Shown here piece after piece: positions 9,739 to 22,800 of a stretch of DNA of 64,000 bases (position 1 is its first letter; each line of letters starts with the position of its first letter). The translations under genes were made by a program, and so were the position numbers. This DNA is from Euglena gracilis (taxonomy: Eukaryota > Euglenida > Euglenophyceae > Euglenales). The DNA lies in contig CP154956.1 of NCBI GenBank assembly GCA_039621445.1, positions 37,660,553 to 37,724,552 on the forward strand, given 5' to 3'. The notes beneath the pieces are model-generated. The model was not told where the DNA came from. It made no database searches and saw nothing but the letters and a program-made list of their open reading frames with translations.

Positions 9739-12700
9739 ATGACGCAGCAGCAGCAGGAGGAGGCGGACCTCCCCGCCCTGCTACGGGACCTGGGCCGCCC
9801 CGGCGCTTGCCCCCTCGGTCCGATGGTCCCCTCTTTTCCACCTTACGGACTAACCCCCCCCAATTAGAAACCCCCTGGGTCTGCTATTCGGTCAGTGTGC
9901 GGAAAACCCGAGGGGGTGGGACTTCTAATAGGGTGCCCTTTGTCTAAAGGAAAAACCTTCGGCCAGCGGCCGATCTGGGGATCGAACGGGGTCCAAATTC
10001 GAAAATTTGCAAGGGCATTTTTTCGAGGTTTGGGTGGATAGGCCATGTTTCAAGGATACCAGATACCAATTTTGTTCCTGATGTACACCTGTTTTTGTGG
10101 AGATTTTTCGAGTTTTTCACCATTTTGGGGGATATTTTGGTCAACTTTGTCCGCCGGCTTGGTCGGGGGGGGGGCTGTCATTTTGGATTTTTGGCGGGAA
10201 ACCCGAGGGGGGGGGGATTCCGATCGGGGGGATTGTTATTTGGGGAGGGGAGCTTCTAATTGGGGGGTTTACCTCACCACTGGGGGGGGGGGGGATGGGC
10301 GGAGCGGTGGGCCGGGTTGGAGCTGCGACTGCAGGAGCTCTGCCACAAGCTGGAGGCCTTGCGGGCAGCGTCCCAACCCCGGAAGGTGTGTGGCCCTTCT
10401 TGCGGCGCTTCGCTGGCTGAAATTGGTGCGTTGCCCCGACCTCCGGTGGAAAGAGAAAGGAGCACAGCTGTGGGGTAGGCCTCCTGTGCGGGGAAGGCGC
10501 AGGTGAGCACAATTGTGAGACGCCAGCTTTGGGAGGCTGCTTTTGCTCCATACAAAAGGAACTCTTTATTGTGTCCTCTGTCCCAAACAAAGTTTTTTGT
10601 TTCAAACAAAGCGATTCCATTGTTGCCATCACGCTCCATAGATTCAGAGGAGGGGGATTGATCAGGGGAAGCTTTACTGGTTTCATTCAGGTTGGGGGGG
10701 AGAGTTTTCTTAATTCGTTTCTTTTGAGGATTGAGGAAATTGAGGCATCCGTATCTGAAAGGCACTCGCCCCCAGGTTGATGGGCTGGAGCGGTATTGCC
10801 GGGCGGTGGCCACGGAGTACAAGTTCGTGCAGGCGATGTGCGAGGGGCGTAAGGAGCTCACGAAGAGCCGCGTGCTGAGCAGCAACGCCTCCTTGTTCGA
10901 GGCGCTGCACGCCGTGTTGCTCCGTGAGGTGTGCCCAAGGGGCTACGCCTCGGGGGTGGGTTCAGGTGAGAGCAATGGATGCTCCCGTCGCGCACACATA
11001 CAGCATGCACGTGCGCACACCCACACTCACAACCACAGGAGCGCAAACAAAACCGCATTCACATGCGCAAGGACTTTTGTCACGTGCGGTTTGCGTGCAC
11101 CCGCCACACGTGGATGCTTTCCCACGGTGCAGCGAGGTGTGGTGGGCATCGGGCAGACGTTCACCCTCGACGGCCGGCCGCGAGCCTTGAAGGTGGACGT
11201 GGTGAGTGAGTTTGGCTCGAAGTGGATTAAAGTCAAGGCGATGAGCGGCCGGACCATTGAGGACTTGCACGAGGGGCGTGGCCGGTGTGCTCTTGTGTTC
11301 CTCCATCATTCATCATTGTTCACTTTATCCCCACATAAATGCGGCAGCAAATGGAGCGTGTCCAAAACCCCGTGGGAAAGAATAGCCCCCCATTTGTGTT
11401 TTACAAACACGCGAAACCTCTGCAGAAAGAATCTCTGAGAAAAATTTTGCTGTTTGGATATTCTGAGTAAAAATGGAGATTGGGGAAAGAAAATCCGTGT
11501 TGCACCGGTTTGGGGGGGTTGACATGCTCGGCTGGAGGGCAGAGAGTTACTGGTATTTTCGCAGCGACAGAGTGACCGAGTGGTGGCCGCACCACCCTTG
11601 CCCACCGACCACCCCTAAATACCGACCCCCCCCCCCAGTTGGGGTTGCAGGTCAGGGGGGTGCGTATGACCACTCCTGGTCGGGGGTTGTAGGAACCCGG
11701 TCGGTGGGCGGGGGGGGGGGGGTTATTGATCAGTTTCAGTTTCAGTTTCAGCACTCTACCACTGGACAGGGAAGGGCTCTAAGAGCCAGTGGTAGAAGAC
11801 ATGGAGAGGGACCTTTTTCAGCCGGTTTCAGGGAGGAAAATTATTCTTGATTTTCCCCATGAAAACACGGGATGTGTTGCTGTTTTATGAGATATTGAAA
11901 CAGTAGAAACGTTTTTGTGCAGTTGTGCCAAGAAGTTGGTGTGTTGAGATTTTTTTAACCCCAAATATGTGTGTGCTTGAGACTGAGTAATGAACCCCTC
12001 GACAGGGAATAAAGCAGCTCTCCAACTCTGTTTGTCTGCCAGCAGGATCCGCTGTGGGAGATATTGTGAGGACAGGCGTTGAGATACAGCCCGCAAAAAA
12101 GGAAACCGTGTTTTCACTGAGGTGTAGGCATATTAAGTAAATATGTTTTATCAGCATTCCGGGGACCGTAGGCCATAATTAAATAATGCATTTATTTTGA
12201 GGATCATTTGCGCAATCGCACAAATGATTGAAGTTTTTACTTGTTTGAACAAATTGCACAAGTAACGTTTTAGTCTTGTATTTGTGTTATTGTGCAAGTG
12301 ATTCAGTTGATTTGCAATCACTGGGATTTTTTCTTATCGTGATTTTTTTTTTGCTTTTCAGGAATGTCTGCATTAGGATGTCATCCACTAAACCCCCCCC
12401 AATAGAAGCACGGGGCCGCTACAAGCGCAGGGTCCAAATAAAAGCACACCCCCCGCCGCCAAAGGCGGCAGTCCGCTACAAGCGCACCCCTCATTTTGAT
12501 GGGATTTCTAAAGGAAGTCAACAAAAACCGCGCAGGTAGGGTCCAAATAGAAGCGCACCCCCCGCCGCCGGAGGCGGCGGTCCCCTATAAGCACACCCGT
12601 GCTTCTATTAGGGGGGGGGGGGGTTACGTTCCCATGACAAGCATTTTGAACCCTGTTACACATCTTTCCTCCAGCCTTTTGGACAGGAATGAGATTTTGC

Positions 12701-15700
12701 AGTCCCACAGCCTGACAGGTCGTTTCGGACTGGGTTTTTGGGAGCGAATCATGTATCCCATGCCTTGCAAAAAAAACAACACCCCATGCACATTAAATTC
12801 GATTTTGGCGGCATACAAATGAAGTAACTGACAGGGGTTGTGAAGGCTCTTTCTTTCCCCCGAAAAGCTGTTTTTTGACACCTTTTTGATTGCACAGTCG
12901 AGCAAAGTCCTTTTGTGTTAAGTCCAAAGTCGAACCCCTAAGCTGCACCCTCCAGTTTTGAAGCAACAATCGATGCCGACACAGCTGAATGGGTTCATCA
13001 CTTGCAAGCTCGGGGGTTGGATGGGGGTTGGCGTCCACAAAAGAGGGGTGCTGCTTCTGTTTGGCTCATGCACAGCCTCTCTGTGTCCCCTTCCAGCCGC
13101 GGTGGCCGCTGCGGGTTGTGCCCACAGGTTCGGGGAGAAGTCAGTGGTGGAGATGGCGGTGGACTACCTGCGCTGCGCCACGCAGAACATCGTCAATTTC
13201 GGGGCCCCGAAGGTCGAGTTCGTCTTCACGGACCTGGGCGGTGCCCATCGGCGGATGAGCGCCCCCCCCCCCCCCCGTTGCCCCGCCGCCCCACCGCGGC
13301 CATGATTTCGCCCGATCTGGGGGGCTTCACGTCCCGCCAACAAACCTCAATACGATCTCATCTGTGGCCTTCAAGCATTCTCACCCAAATCATCAAAAAA
13401 TTGTGTTTCTCGACTTTTTGATTTTTTGTCCCCGTTCAAGTCCCAGTCCGGCCCTTGGTCGGCTCTTTGGCCCAAAAGGGGGGGGGGGGCGGTCCTTAAG
13501 AAAATAAAAAAAAATTCCCATCCCTTGAGGACTGTCCTGGGCGGGAGGGGCCGGGGCATGCAGCGTGGGAGAACACTTGGAGTATACTTGGATACTTGGA
13601 GAATATTTGGAGCGTGGGAGATGGGCAATGGTGCAAGGATGCGAGGAATCACTTTTTCCCCCGATGTCGACCTCCTTGCCGAAAAATGCCAAATTTTCTT
13701 GCCCGTTTTCCCATGGATTTTTCATGGAATGTGCTGGGACAGCGGAGTTTTTTTTTTTAATTTCTTTAAGGACCGCCCTGCTCCCGCCGGTCCCCCCCCC
13801 CCCACAAGGCTCATTTCCCGGTGGCGGCATCCCCAGCTCCATCACCCAGCAGCTGCAAAGTGCTGGCATTTTGGTCTCCGCCCCTTCCGAGTATGCCCCT
13901 TATGTGATGGTAATTGTTTGGCTTGGGCTACGGGCTCGGTAGGGCGGATGGAAGGCGTTTTATTTTCCCAATGGGACGTGGCTTTTTTCAGCCGAACCAG
14001 TGCAAGTAAGGTACAGGCTTCAGCCTGCCTCCCCAAAGCACCAATCAAGGATTGTAACCCTCCGTATCCAACTGAATTCCTTGGCGTAAGAGTAAGCAAT
14101 TGGTTGGTTTTGTACAGGGGAAGGGTTTTCTTAAGCAGAGGGGACCCTGCCCCCGGGGAAGGGGTCCAGTCAGTCAGCACCTTTTTTCCAGCCAGCAGCT
14201 CCCAGCCGGACTGCAGATCCCCCCTGGGGCTCGCAAAATTTCAGTTCGGGCTGGAACGAAGAAATTTTTGGAATTAAAAAAGGGGCCAAAGGGGCAAAAA
14301 TGGCCAAAAATAGCATTTCTGGGTGGTTTTTGGGTGTTCACCTCAAAATTTTTGGCTGAAAAATGCCAAATTGGCTGGTTCTGGGTACTGCACCACCCCC
14401 CTCCGGGTGGTTCTTAAGAAACCCTTGATTCGGACTGAAGCTTTTGTCACCCATCCATTGGACAACGTTCCTTGGAAATATTGTTGATGCTGCACCTATT
14501 TGCTTCCATGTTTTCCTGGTGGCTTCATTCCCTCGACAACAGTGGCCTTAGTCCTCCGCCTGCAGTTATGTCTGGGCGGCCCATGGAAACAAGTGTTCCA
14601 TACAGCGCAATGCCACGCCCAGTCCTCCCTTTCGCAGTCCCCCAGAAGTGTCCAGCCCCTCAGATGCTGTCGTCTTGGCCCAACAAGGCCCAGCCTTTGA
14701 GGACGACGAGGTGTGTTCCCAGTGCGAATGCAAATCAAGTTGCTTCTGAATTGCCAAAGTTTAGCAGAAATTTTTTCCAAAGTCAATTTTTTTTTCATTT
14801 TTGTTCATTCAGTCAGCCGGTCAGCCAACCGCTGGCTGACATTACACACAAAAGAACACGTTGTCAAGCACTCGAGCTCAAGGGACCCGCCACACGCCTC
14901 TGAACCCTCAACCGTCCCCCGGCTTGACGTCCGCAGGGCGAGGAAGAGGCCTCCCACTACCATTTCCTGCTGCCCCCGCTGCCGGACGGCGGGGGCTGGG
15001 CCATCGACCCGTCCACCATCCAGCGCGTGAATTTCGACGTCACCGCGCTCATCGCCCTCTCCTCAGGGCCAGGCTTTCGCCAATGGCAGAGGCAGGTAGA
15101 GGAGGTCCCAGCGACCCAGCGGGGAGGACTAATGAGATGATGCTCCCCCCAGAATGCTTCCTTTGCAGACGTCTCTTTTGTGTTGTTGTTGCGTGGCATG
15201 GGTAGCATGGGGCAGTGGAGACAACGAAGGCTGTTTCACCAAAATGGCCAGCCCCTCTGCTGGCGCCGCGCAAACCATGGCATGAACCGACCGCGCAAAG
15301 CGAACCCCAGGCAACCAATTCCCCCGCTGCCCTTTGCGGGTTATTTACTGGCTGGCGCACATGGTGGGGCGAAGGGCCTGCAGACAGCTGACCCACGGCG
15401 GGTGCGTCAAGGACTTCCCCCAGCATCCCGTGCTGCAGCACCAGGCATGCCCCGCGTGCCCCTCCAGGCTGGAACACGGGGGGTGTTCCGGCCCTCAGGC
15501 GGAGGACGAGCGGCAGCGGCCGGTGGCGGCGGGGCTGGAGGCGTTCCTGCGGGGCAAGGAGTACGTGGTGTGCGACCGGGCGGCGGCGGAGTTCCTCGCC
15601 ATCCTGAACGTCGTCGCCGGGCCGGCGGAGAAGGCGCGGGGCGAGGCGCTGCTGGCCCGCTGCCGCCAGGTGTGGCCCGCTGGGACGGGCACACAGCCCC

Positions 15701-18428
15701 ACGGAGTGAATTGCGTATTTGGTTGGAGAGTTGATTTTCTGGTGCATACTCCCATTTGCATTTGTGGAAAAAAAGTGAGACCATGCAAGAGTATGGTGGG
15801 CTTTCAGGTCAATTTTGTGTTTCCCAAACGCGCCCAGTGACGGGTGTCTCTGGTCCATTTCCACCAGAATATTGGCAAGCACTTATAGTAAGAATGGCGG
15901 AAAATGGCCGAAAATGAAATTTTGGGCTCTGTGGGTAGGGGTCCCGAGAATGGTCGAAAATGACTGAAAATGGTCGAAAGTGAAAGAAATTTGGTGCAAA
16001 AAATTTTCGAGGTTTTTTTTGCCTAACGGTTTCTGTTTCCCTAAGGGGCAATTTCCAGTGCGACTGATTCTTGTCTCTGTGTAGCCTCTCTTCTCCTGCC
16101 ATTATGCCTGGCCCTGGAACACATGCTGCTCAAAGAACCACCTCCGAATGGGTTATTTGGGCCAAAGCTGAAGGTTTTCATGACATTTCAGAAAATTGTG
16201 GTGACAAGGTGTAACCAGGCAAACAAAGTGTAAAGTGTTTTTTTCTCCGTTAAAGTTGTGATTCCTTCACTAAGTTTATTGCACACTGAACGCAAGTGAA
16301 TGGGAGCTAACAGTGCCACCATCAAACAATATTGCTTGGGGTATGAAGTTTTAAAAAGTGAGGGGAAGTCGTTTGTGAAAAGCATCCACGCCAAGAGGCT
16401 TGAAGAGAAAAGGACGAAGGTACCTGCCATCGCACAACCCCCAGTTTTGCTGTCACCACCCACCATTGTGGTTAATGTGCCATGTTCCAACCACTCTCAT
16501 CACTCTCATTAAAACATTCCAAGAACTCCCGTCAAAAGAAAATCCTCTGGTTGTGCATCAAGTGCATCCATTTCCCCTTTTTGTATGGGTGGATTGCTAA
16601 CCTCAAATGTCACACCGGCCATGTTGCCCAATCTGCTTTCATCTGGGTGAGCGCATTTGATATCAATATTTCAATATTATGGGCCGATCACATGTTTGCT
16701 TCCTTTTGTTCTGCTGCTCAATCCAAGTGCATTTTCTCCCAATTTTGCCACATCCAGATGGATGATCGTCTCAACATGACGGATGAAATTTTACATCAAG
16801 GCTTCTTTGAAGTCATGGATTTGTGCAATTTAGATTTTTCGTATTTTGAAACGTTTGTGGTTGTCATTCGAAATAGAACACCCAAGTTTCTTTGGTGGAT
16901 TCTGGTTGGAGTTGATCCAATGTCAAGAAAAAGAAGCTTATTCCCAAAACCTTGCATTTGCATATTGCAATAAAAAACTCTTTGACCTCTTTAATCCCTG
17001 AGCACCCATTCCAAATGGACCTCCTTGGATGCGTTGGCTTGATTGTTGCTCACAACTATTTTCACGTTTCATGAATGATCAAATGCATTGTTGGTATGAA
17101 AAGGTTTTCAGGTAATTTTTCACCACATTTTGGAAAAATGGCCGAAAATGGCCGAAAATTGAAAAAAAATCTGGGTCAATTGTAGGTGCTTGAATATTGG
17201 TGCGTCCTCACAGGTGCCGGACCAGCCCTCCAGCCACGCCACCGCCCTCCCAGAAAGCCGGCGCATCAAAGCCCGGCAGAAGGTGCGCTGATTGGGCGAA
17301 TCCACGCGACTGATGGCAGCCGCTACCCACAGTATTTTGCAACTCTCAATATCCAAGAGCCGCTTAAAAATAAATAAAACGCGCCATAGGGGAGGGCGGT
17401 CCGAGGCTGGAGAAACGGCTGTTTACTGGCTGGACCTCCTCTCTGCAGGAGACGGGGACAAATTCTTTTCATGGACGCCCTGATTGGGGCGACCAGCCAT
17501 TTAAAAGACAGTCGGAGACCTTGTATCGAGGAATCAAAGAAGAAGGCTTTTGGCAACGGTCCACCTCCCACACAGAGTTTAAATGATGGCTTGGCTTCCC
17601 CCTGCCCTGCCACTCCCACAGGACATCTTCGGCACCGGGGACACGCTGCAGGCAATCACCCTGACGGCGAACGTCAGGCTCAGGCGGCCCAGCCCGTCAA
17701 CCCAGGTTCCTTCTCAGGGGTTGGAGGTGGATCTTTGAGAGCCAAAGCTGTCACAGTTGAGTAGATTCTGTCAAGCAGCAAACCTGCCTTCGGGTGCGTG
17801 GCATTGCTTTCACTCCGAAGGGGGAAGTACAACAATCAACCTCACACATTACCTGACCACAAATGCCAAAGTGCAAAAGGGTTACCCAACGCCGCTGGGC
17901 AACCCTGCTACTCCCCAACTACGGTACCTATGGCACCTGGACGGTAAGTGATTTGTTGATTTTGGGGTGCAAACATGGGCTGAAGATGGGCAAAAATGCC
18001 GGGAAGAGGCTGGCCAGGGCAAATTTTGGGTTTAAGCATCAATTTTTTGAATAATTGGCAGTTTTGGGGTCATTTTTTGCAGTTTTTTTGGGGCACATGT
18101 TTGGACCCTGAGCCCGGCCCAGTTCCGGCCAGGGGACCCTATGGGGGGGGGGGTGGCAGCAGCCTTCTTCCAGCCAGCCCACATTTTCCAACCTCAGAGC
18201 TGGACCCTCCTCCCTCGGTCGCTAAGCAACGCCCTGGTGAATGGTAGGTGACCGAATGCCTTTGGGGCCAGGGAATGAAGCCGCCAGGGCACATCTCGGC
18301 TGGCTGGGCCTCCTGAGCAGCGCTTCGTCCGGGCTGCCCAGGAGCAGGGGGTGCATTTCCCCGTGTTCACACACCCCTCCCGCGCCCTGACTGAGATGAA
18401 AGGCGTGTGGCCCGCATTACCCACTTGA
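9739..18428 (+). CDS. DUF1308 / UPF0415 family protein (C7orf25-type), 12 exons
   Basis: Homologue of the eukaryotic DUF1308 (UPF0415, human C7orf25) family, whose biochemical role is not established. The exons are 9739-about 9793, 10305-10385, 10776-10928, 11133-11284, 13128-13240, 13809-13890, 14638-14710, 14937-15067, 15384-15669, 17214-17282, 17622-17672 and 18321-18428. From exon 2 onward every junction is phase-consistent, giving about 450 aa against about 420 aa for the human protein. Family landmarks in order: a helical N-terminus (LELRLQELCHKLEALRAASQ), LKVDVVSEFGSKWIKVKA, FGEKSVVEMAVDYLRCATQN, an acidic linker (AFEDDEGEEEA), RVNFDVTALIALSS, GLEAFLRGKEYVVCDRAAAE, VPDQPS, DIFGTGDTLQAITLTAN, and a C-terminal FVRAAQEQGVHFPVFTHPSR. 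The ATG at 9739 opens a Gln/Glu-rich start; the exon 1 donor is not certain. The exon 8 donor is GC (AGG|gccagg). The introns (200-1850 nt) contain TIR elements and a dispersed repeat also present at 53 kb. Confidence 0.92.
12389..12626. mobile_element. TIR element, AATAGAAGCACGGG family, copy 1
   Basis: Terminal inverted repeats AATAGAAGCACGGG and CCCGTGCTTCTATT, with an outer C-run on the left and a G-run plus GGTTA on the right. Two internal GGTCCAAATAAAAGC-type units are each followed by a CCGCCGCC...GGCGGC hairpin. It lies in the large DUF1308 intron (11285-13127). A second copy at 28096 matches along its whole length. Confidence 0.75.
13489..13779. mobile_element. CCAGGGCGGTCC-family TIR element in DUF1308 intron 5
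   Basis: Left end GCGGTCCTTAAG after a G-run; right end CTTTAAGGACCGCCCTG. The interior has GCGAGGAATCACTTTTTCCC and a CATGGAATGTGCTGGGACAG segment, as in the copies at 6827 and 26850. Its right end lies 29 bp before the exon 6 acceptor. Confidence 0.65.
14119..14437. mobile_element. CCAGCCAGCACC-type element in DUF1308 intron 6
   Basis: Short inverted ends GGGTTTTCTTAAG (about 14122) and CTTAAGAAACCC (about 14414). Internal hallmarks are GTCAGCACCTTTTTTCCAGC and a GCTGAAAAATGCCAAATTGG segment. The same order of modules appears in kinase intron 1. Confidence 0.6.
15868..16212 (+). repeat. Dispersed repeat, copy 1 (DUF1308 intron 9)
   Basis: About 345 bp starting with TTGGCAAGCACTTATAGTAA, then a GGCCGAAAATG tract, then a block with ACACATGCTGCTCAAAGAAC and GGGCCAAAGCTGAAGG-type sequence. 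It matches 52972-53322 in inverted orientation along its whole length. Confidence 0.75.
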
Positions 18429-19861
18429 CCTCCCCCCCTGCCTTTTCTGCCCGTCGAAGTCGAAATGTCGCGCTCCCTCGCCCTCCATTCCGATTCTTCC
18501 GTCGACCGGTGAGGCTGTCTGGACAACCCAGCGGCCAACACTGCAAGAATTGCTGCGGTTCATACACGTGTGCCTCCGGATCCAGAAAGGCAGAATGGAG
18601 GCGGGCCCATCAGATTTGCTGCTTCTTCTGCGATGATGGAAGGCCTCAAAGCAAATGGACGATCAGCATATAAAGCAGAATCCAAAACTGATATTTTTCA
18701 ATCACATTATAAGGAAGTGATAGAAAAGTGATAGAACAATTGTGGAAAATTGTTTTGGCCCCATCTCGAAAGGGTAAGAGGGTTCCCTCCAGTGAGGAGG
18801 AGGATTTATTTTGGTTTTTATTTTTTATTGTTTGTATTTTTATATTATTTTTTATTATTGTATATTATTGTATATTGTATTATATTGTATATTATTGTAT
18901 TGTTATTGAATTGTTTTTATTATTGTATATTATTTTTATTGTTTACCCATTTTTTATTGTTTGTTGAAGGATTTGCAGAAGTTTCTTCTTGTCTGCATTG
19001 ATCAGGTTTCTGAAATTTGCAACCTTTGGCTTTACACTTTTGTTTCCATAACTTTAAGCTCAATTTTTGGATTCTTTTGTCACAAAGAGATTATTTTTTT
19101 TCCCATCAGAATGTCCAAGCTTCCGAAAAAACAGCCATATGCACGGAACGCTTCAAATATTTTGAGCCCATGTGTCTGTCCCTCACGTTGAAGCTGGCAT
19201 ATTTACCAAGCTGTTTATAAATTGCATGTTCTACCTCCACAAAACAAGTTGCTTTATTTATTGTTTTGCAGGTGCCTTTTCCTCACATATGTATTTTCCA
19301 TTTCAATTAACCCGTAGATTGAAGAAACATAAACATCATTTCTCAACTTTTTCTGATAGAAATATAGGAAACAAAAGTCAAAAAGGATTGAATACATCCA
19401 TCGTTGTGGCTGTTTGCCTGCTTCATGCTTTGGACGTCTTTTTGCGACGGTTTGTTATGCGGAATTTGAGGTTATCTTTCATATTTAAAACTCCAAACGG
19501 CACAATTGAATGTGTCAATATGCAATGCAAAAGAATGCAAAACACAAGTTTCATGTGAATTGTTTTCTGTGAAAGTGAGGTTTACCCCTTCCCAGATGGC
19601 ATTATGCAACACTTTTTTTTTGTGAAACGTGGCATTCCAAAAATGTTCGCGCAAAATGTTCGCGGATTCTTTCCCGATGAACACAGTGTTTTAGGATCAC
19701 AGTGTGTATTCTCCCGGAATTTCCGCAGCTTTGGCTGCCCTGGTTCCCAATGTGCAGCCTGGGTGCATTCGGTTGGTTGACTGCTCTGGGTTTGCTGCCA
19801 GCCCCCCCCCCCCACAGCCACCCTCCTCCCGGCTGGCCAGCCCCGCGGCCAGCCAGGCCTC
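18429..19861. other. Spacer between DUF1308 and kinase genes
   Basis: AT-rich, with no supportable gene. About 18800-18960 is a degenerate TATTGTAT-type low-complexity tract. The segment likely contains the 3' UTR of the DUF1308 gene and the promoter and 5' UTR of the kinase; neither can be delimited. Confidence 0.5.
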
Positions 19862-22800
19862 ATGGACGACCAGCAACCGGCGTTTGCAGGGCCCTACATC
19901 CTGGGCCGCACCCTGGGCCAGGGCGGGCTGCCCCTACGTGGCGCAGGACGGCACAGCACGTGGTTCGCCTGCTGGGGGGGTTGATTGGGGGGTTCGGCAC
20001 GGGGGTTTTCTTGAGCTGGAGGGGGCCCTGCCCCCAGGCGTAGGATCCAGGCAGCCAGCACCTTGTTCCCAGCCAGCACCTTCCAGGCTCAGGCTGCCTC
20101 CCCCAGAGAAACAAAGTTTGGGCCATCCCGGCAAAGCCGAAAAAGGGGTCAAAAATCGCAAAAAAAACGGCATTTTTGGGTGGTATTTTGAGATTTTCAC
20201 CTCCAATTTTTGTTTGAAAATGCCAATCCAGGTGGATTTTGACATTTTTGGGGGGTACTCGCCAGGTCCTGCTCCCAGTCGGCTGGACCCCCCTCCCCCC
20301 CGCTGGACACCTCATTTCTTGGGGGGTCCAGCCAGCACCTTTTTCCAGCCGGCCCGCGGGACCCCCTGGGGTCTTTAAGAGCACCCGTGGTTCAGCATCT
20401 GGGTTGGTTGGCCCCCTCCATCCTGCCCTGCTAAGGGCCAGGGGTCGTACAGCAAGGTGAAGCAATGCATTCACTCATCCGGGTGTGAACCCACCTCTTT
20501 TTGCACGGGGGGGGGGGGCGACATGTGTTGGTATCTGTTGGTATCCCCTAGGGTTCACCAAGGGACCTGGCAAACCTTGGGCTGGCCATTCGTTTTTTGT
20601 TGGTGTTTTGTTGGTGTTTTGTTGGTGTTTTTTTTCCACTGGGTTATCAGATGGTGATATTCAGAAAATAAAGTGTAGAGATTCTACCCTCCCCCCTGTG
20701 GGGCATTGAGTGAAGGTATGGGGGAAGCTCGGGACCCACCGCAAGACCGGCAAGCAGGTGGCCATCAAAATCCTGAAGAAGCGGACGCTGGTGCAGTCCC
20801 CCGAGATTCTGCGCAAGGTCGAGCAGGAGATCCACGTGCTTCGAGCAGGGTTCCCTCATATGAGTTTGATTTCATTTTTTCCCAAGCACATGAAATGTGA
20901 TTTTTTGGATTCCTGAATGCCCATAGGAAGTGGTTTTGGCTCTTCTGACACCCAACTTCTTTTCTTTCCACTGCCCGCTGCCCATTCCCTCTCCAAGCCA
21001 AAAAAAAAGTTCCAAAATGTTCTCTTTGTCATGTGCTCCCTGCTGTGGACTCATCAATCACCCCAACATCTTGCGGCTACATGAGGTGTGTGTCATAAGG
21101 GACAGGAAGGTTGTTTTTGCCTAAGGATTGCCCCCTTAAGGACCCCCCTTAGGCCTGAGGGCCAGCCAACAGGTGGTCCGGGCGTCGTCTAACAGGGTTG
21201 ATACTTAAAAAAAAAGTCAAAAACAACCTCATTTTTTGATGGCATCCGTCCAGCAATGTTCTTACCTTTCAGGGTTTTCTGGTGTGATCATACCGCTCTG
21301 TCTGTCCGTTTTCACCAATGGCTTTCATCACGTGTTGAAATATTTTTCTCATTAGGTGATCACGGTCTTTTCGAGAAAATCGTGTTTGTTCATGTGTACA
21401 TTGCCAAGAAAAACGTGTCTTGAGGAGGGTTTTTTGCGGTTTAAACGTGTTTTGTCCACGTTTTTTGACGCTGTACACGTGGACTGAACACAGTTCTCCA
21501 TGACGCTGCCCATCGTGTGTTGAAGACGGTTTCAGTGCGTCACCTCAAACTAATAAATATTGCCTCACAGAAAGTTTTATCCTCCTGGATGCTAATAATT
21601 TGCCCAAATCATTAACGCCAATATTACAAAGGTTTGCAAACCTCTGACCCGCGAACAACAGGTTTGAAAAAAGGGTTGCTGGCTTACACCCCTGTCTTCT
21701 GCACCAGCTGAAAATGTATCGGACCTGGGGTCCATCGAATGAGAAAAAGCGAAAATAAAAAATAATAACCAAAAACATACACGGTTGTGCAAAATATAGT
21801 TTTTCGACCCTAAAATTTTGGTAAAAAATGCGGGATGGTTTGTGGTTCATTTTCATTTTCGACCCAGCTTAATGTAAACAGGGGGAAAAACACCAGGAAA
21901 ATAAAAATGAAATATCTGAATAAATAATAGCTTTCACAGGGGCTTGTCCACCGCATGACACAGCAGAAGCAAGTCATGTCAACAATTCACAACGTTAGTG
22001 CAAGGGGAGCACACAAATGAGATTACTCGGTGGCAAACTCAAATGCGAATGCATCTGCAAGCGCTTGAAACACGACTGCCTTTTTTTGCTGGAATTTTCT
22101 TTTGCTGGAAATACCAGGGGATCCAAGGCTGCCAGAAACCACGGCGATCGTCCAAGGCTGCCAGAAATCGCTTTTTCCTCCCAAAATTGACCCATTACAA
22201 TTGGCCCATTACACACGCACGCGCGCGCGTGTGCGTGCGTGTGTGTGCGTGCGTGCATGTGCGTGTGGTGTGTGTGTGTTGTCATTTTTTTCTTGTGGTT
22301 TTTCCATTGAATGTGCTTGGGACTGGGATTTTTTGCACGAGGTCCTCCTTGGCTGTTGTACCCAGAATGCTGGTCATTGCCGCTGCTCTTTTCCTTTCTT
22401 TCCTTGGCGCTGTACAGGTGATCCAGACGACGCACCTCTTGTTCCTTGTCCTGGAGTATGTCCCACACAGAGGGCTCTGGATTTCACATTTTCCCTTCAC
22501 ACTCCCCAAAGATCCCTGTTTTCCCGACAGCGTCATATTTGAGTGCACTGGAGCTCTTTTTGCTTGGGGAGATGGGTCAGGAAGCTCCTTTGCCGACTTC
22601 TCGGACTTCAGGATGCAGACCTCATACCATTGTCATCCCCAGTGGCCTCTGCCTTTGGGAGGGGAGCTGTTCCAACTGTTGCGGAAGCAGAAGCTGTCCC
22701 AAGAGACCGCGTTCAAGTATTTCCACACCATCCTCCTGGCCATCGAGTATTGCCACAACTGCTGCATCTGCCATCGCGACATCCATCAGCCCTCCTCTTC

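Noticed and set aside
10924-11309. ORFs on both strands through the CACACAC/CGTGCGCACAC tract
   Set aside because: They lie in a DUF1308 intron (10929-11132), bracketed by well-supported exons.
22200-22290. Functional Z-DNA element from the ACACGCACGCGCGCGTGTGCG tract
   Set aside because: A purine-pyrimidine repeat within a kinase intron; no evidence beyond simple-sequence composition.
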